The notes under the pieces are model-generated. The model had not been told where the DNA came from. It saw nothing but the letters and a program-made list of their open reading frames with translations, and ran no database searches. Below, one piece after another: positions 60,477-64,000 of a stretch of 64,000 nt of DNA (the first letter of the stretch is position 1; each line of letters starts with the position of its first letter). Location: NCBI GenBank assembly GCA_016748015.1, contig JAAOMT010000239.1, positions 322,535-386,534 of the forward strand, in the 5' to 3' direction. The DNA comes from Geosiphon pyriformis (Eukaryota > Glomeromycota > Glomeromycetes > Archaeosporales > Geosiphonaceae). Made by a program: the position numbers and the translations under genes.

Positions 60477-63400
60477 ATGCTTCTACGAGGGCTCACGTCT
60501 TTTCAACGGCACTTGTTTGGGGTCAAGACTTCCACGGCTACCGTGAAAAGTTTTTTGCGTGTACTTTCGACTTCAGGAAAAAGTTTCAGTCATGATATGG
60601 TATTTTACTCAGAACTTGTAATTCGATGTTTTTTTAACCGGGAAAAAGAAAAAAAAACATTGTTGGAGCTTAATACCTTTATGGTTCTTCGTCGTAGTGT
60701 GTAGGAGAAATAGCTTTATCCCTGCACCGAAATCGGACGTCAGGAAAATTCGGTCAAGGGATATCTAGCTTTTCTTTCTTCCCCATGACACACGATCAAT
60801 GGACAATTTATTGGAATCTTGGGCAAAGGCATGCATCCAAGAATACACGCGCAAGTGGATATTCGAATTTAGGATTGATCCTTTTCAATTGATTTTTCCG
60901 CAAACTTAAAGTTCATGTTTGGTTGGTTTTTTAGCCATTATTCCGTCGTAGTTACACAAGCTCCTCCGAGCAATCCCCAAAAAAATCTACAATTGATTCT
61001 ATCAGTACTTCTCATTCCATTGGTGAATCTTCACAGTCTACAAGTAACGCCACCTCAGCCACCATACCTATTTCAAAATCTGAACCCATCGGGACAGCCC
61101 AAACATCAGCTGATTGGAAAATTGTAAAACAACTTGCCAGTTATGTGTGGCCCAAAGATCAAATTGCCATAAAAGCACGTGTGGTAATTGCATTGTCTTT
61201 ATTGATCGCAGGAAAGGTGAGAACAATGATGATTATGATGATGATGATGATGATGATAATGATGATGATGATGATAAAGAGAGAAATATAAAAAGTGGGC
61301 ATTAACGTGGATCTTCAAATTTCATTATTGATTTGCTTTGAATTTCATTTAACCTATCAGATTTTGAATGTTCAAGTTCCCTTCTTCTTTAAAAATATTA
61401 TTGATTCTTTGAATATCGACTCATCAACAGTGGATAATGTTTGGACTGTTGCTGGCTCTGTGCTTATTGGATGTATGTATTTTTTCTTTCCGTCCCGTTT
61501 AAATGTATATATTTTGATGTAAAAAAAAAGGGATATCAATATAATTTTCTGGGCAGATGGTCTCGCGCGAATAGGAGCTAGTGCTTTTGGAGAATTACGC
61601 AACGCTGTTTTTGCAAAGGTAGCACAGAAGGCGATACGACAAATATCCAAGAACGTTTTCTATCATTTACATAAACTTGATCTGAGTTTTCATTTATCCA
61701 GAGAAACAGGTGGATTGACTCGAGCTATTGATCGTGGAACAAAGTAAGTTTTTGAGATCTCAGTTGCACTGGCAAATTCTTGGAATTTATGGCACACGAT
61801 TCCCATTCTTACTGTTTTGGATGAACTGCGGTTCATTTTAATTTATGTATTTGTCTTGTTGGGATATGATTCATCATATATCAGAGGAATCAGTTTCTTG
61901 TTATCGGCAATGGTATTTCATATACTGCCGACTGCACTGGAGCTAGCAATGGTTTGCGGTATATTGGTGAGAAAGAAATTTTTTTCAATGCTATATTTGA
62001 ACTTCTGATCTATATTATTCGGGTCATGTCTTTTAATTGTTATTTATGCACCAATATTTTATGTTTAGGTTCACCAATTCGGAACAAAATTTGCAACCGT
62101 GACATTGCTCACGATGAGCACTTATGCGGCATTCACAATTCAAACAACGGCTTGGCGGTATGTATGTGTCCTTACAAGTTTTTTATGACCTTGGATCAAA
62201 ACCGTTTATAGATTTCTAACATTATATGTCTTGATAGCACGAAGTTTCGTAAGGAAATGAACAAAGCTGATAATCAGGCTGCGACGGTGGCTGTGGATTC
62301 ATTAATCAATTATGAAGCCGTGAAATATTTTAATAACGAAGAATTTGAGGTCAAACAATATGATGAAGCTCTTGCCAGATACGAAGATGCATCAATGAAA
62401 ATTGCAAGCTCTTTAGCTTTACTAAATTTCGGCCAAAGTGTAATCTTCAGTACTGCTCTGACAACGATGATGTTTATGGCAGCCAATGGAGTCATCAATG
62501 GTACTTCCCATAATATGGGTTCCCTTTACTGTTTTCATATTTTCTAATGAATCATCATTTCATATTCTATTACATTAACAAAGGAACTTTGACTGTTGGG
62601 GATGTTGTTATGGTGAATCAACTCGTGTTTCAGCTCTCGTTTCCTCTCAATTTCTTAGGCACTGTTTATCGTGAACTCAAACAGAGCTTGATAGATATGG
62701 ACGTCATGTTTAATCTGCAATCTGTAAATGCCACCATTAAGGTAATTTTATTTTGATTAATCTCTTGATTTTATTATGCATCCTTAACTTTTCTGCTTTT
62801 TAAATAGGATGCACCTGATGCCAAAACCCTCGTTCTCACTGGAGGAGAAATAAAATTTGAGGATGTTTATTTTGGATATCGTTCAGACCGGACTATTCTC
62901 ACGGGTATTAGTTTCACCGTGCCAAGAGGCAAAAAGGCCGCAGTAGTCGGTCCCAGTGGTTGTGGGTGAGCTTGGTTTATGTTTGATTCGCTTAGAATAA
63001 TAATTAATTCATATTGAAACAATCCATAACTTGTTGCTCCCTTATTTAGAAAATCCACCCTTTTGAGACTTTTGTTTAGATTTTACGATCCTCAATCTGG
63101 AAACATTTATATTGATGGACACAAGATTAAGGACGTTACTTCACACAGTCTAAGATCTAATATCGGGGTTGTCCCACAGGTAATTAAAAATACAAATAAA
63201 TATCCCAAGGATTTGATTAATTCATCTTCATTCCGTTTACTCTAGGATACTGCTCTCTTCAATAATACCATTTATCATAACATTGCCTATGGCCGTATAA
63301 CTGCGGATCGTAGTGAAGTTGAAGCTGCAGCCAAACGTGCTGAGATTCACGATGCTATAATGAAGCTCCCAGAAAAATATGAAACACGTGTTGGTGAGCG

Positions 63401-63883
63401 AGGTTTGATGCTTTCCGGTGGAGAAAAGCAACGTATCGCTCTTGCTAGAACAATCTTGAAGAATCCACCCATTTTTTTCTTTGACGAAGCCACTTCTGCA
63501 TTGGACACTCACACTGAACAGTCATTACTTGCAAACATACGGAGTATCCTGCAAGAAAGCGGCAAAACTAGTATCTTCGTGGCTCACCGATTGCGATCAA
63601 TATCTGATGCTGGTAAGTTTTTCTATTATCAAAACTAGTGATTTCACATAGCTCAACTCATTCAGCTTGAATTAATAAAAAAATTTAATCTTTTTTAGAT
63701 ATAATTATGGTATTGCAAGATGGCAAGATCAAAGAGCAAGGAAGACATGAAGATCTTTTGCACCTCGATGGAGGTATTTACCGTCATATGTGGTTTACTC
63801 AAGAATCAACTGAACCATTTTTGGAGGATGAAACTTTCAATAATCAACAGTCGGAAGAAAATTACACACAAAAGAACATTTAG
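60477..63883 (+). CDS. ATM1: Mitochondrial ABC transporter Atm1 (ABCB7 type)
   Basis: Twelve exons: 60477-60599, 60935-61216, 61361-61472, 61557-61743, 61885-61966, 62069-62157, 62238-62500, 62584-62741, 62808-62965, 63050-63179, 63246-63612 and 63699-63883, 711 residues. The N-terminal about 60 residues ([24 protein letters not shown]) look like a mitochondrial presequence. An ABC membrane domain follows ([45 protein letters not shown]). The nucleotide-binding domain has Walker A GPSGCGKSTLLR (split by an intron), [14 protein letters not shown] (Q-loop), the signature [12 protein letters not shown], Walker [15 protein letters not shown] and the H-loop [12 protein letters not shown]. Atm1 is an inner-membrane half-transporter that works as a homodimer, exporting a glutathione-linked sulfur/Fe-S precursor used by the cytosolic assembly factors, including CFD1. 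Intron 1 is long (335 bp) and intron 2 holds a (GAT)n repeat. The start is the first ATG of the frame. Confidence 0.94.
61226..61275 (+). repeat. (GAT)n microsatellite in ATM1 intron 2
   Basis: About 15 near-perfect GAT units within the intron between 61217 and 61360; not translated in the gene model. Confidence 0.9.
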
Positions 63884-64000
63884 GTTTGGTAAATCTTTTA
63901 ATTTTTCATTTATCACAATTTTCTAGAAATTATATACTTGTATGATGTCATTTTTCTTTTATCGATGCTGTATATTATGCGCAATATATATTCGTGTGAC
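63884..64000. other. ATM1 3' flank
   Basis: 117 bp after the ATM1 stop, AT-rich, presumably 3' untranslated region. Nothing else seen. Confidence 0.5.

Overview
This is a eukaryotic nuclear window, most likely from a fungus of the Mucoromycota and probably an arbuscular-mycorrhizal lineage (Glomeromycotina). The evidence is short GT-AG introns of mostly 50-150 bp in nearly every gene, very AT-rich intergenic DNA full of TAA/TTA microsatellites, orthologues of fungal core genes (CFD1, COX14, ATP20, YPI1, VPS52, CDH1, ZW10, ARO3/4-type DAHP synthase, ATM1), and decayed tyrosine-kinase-like (TKL) kinases of the kind hugely expanded in Glomeromycotina. The exact species cannot be told from the window. 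There are no convincing tRNA, rRNA, CRISPR or bacterial operon features.

Layout. 1-19.6 kb is mostly repeat/AT-rich accessory DNA. It holds a Myb-like protein at the left edge, a 393-bp tandem satellite with a G-rich minisatellite tail, a dead auxin-efflux-carrier-family gene, a dead TKL kinase, the 3' end of a non-LTR retrotransposon and a 364-aa orphan ORF. 19.6-49.6 kb is gene-dense and well conserved: ATP20 (+), COX14 (-), CFD1 (+), a PIF/Harbinger-like transposon relic, mitochondrial uL3 (+), YPI1/PPP1R11 (-), FRG1 (+), LCMT1/PPM1 (-), VPS52 (+), CDH1/FZR1 (-), a YdjM/DUF457-like membrane protein (-), a UPF0658-like Golgi membrane protein (-), another dead TKL kinase (-) and ZW10/DSL1 (-). 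49.6-58.0 kb is an 8.4-kb desert of extreme AT content with no gene, but it contains a large degenerate inverted repeat. 58.0-64 kb carries DAHP synthase (+) and the mitochondrial ABC transporter ATM1 (+).

Genes are arranged as divergent pairs sharing very short promoters (COX14/CFD1, YPI1/FRG1, LCMT1/VPS52) and as convergent pairs. There are no operons. Several products act in mitochondria or on Fe-S clusters: ATP20, COX14, uL3m and ATM1 in mitochondria, and CFD1 in the cytosolic Fe-S pathway that depends on ATM1. Three act in membrane traffic (VPS52 in GARP, ZW10 in the Dsl1/NZR tether, the UPF0658-like protein) and three in phosphatase or cell-cycle control (YPI1, LCMT1, CDH1). I reconstructed exon structures by hand from frame, splice sites and conserved protein sequence; the exon lengths sum to an intact reading frame in every case except one junction of the DAHP synthase, reported as a finding.
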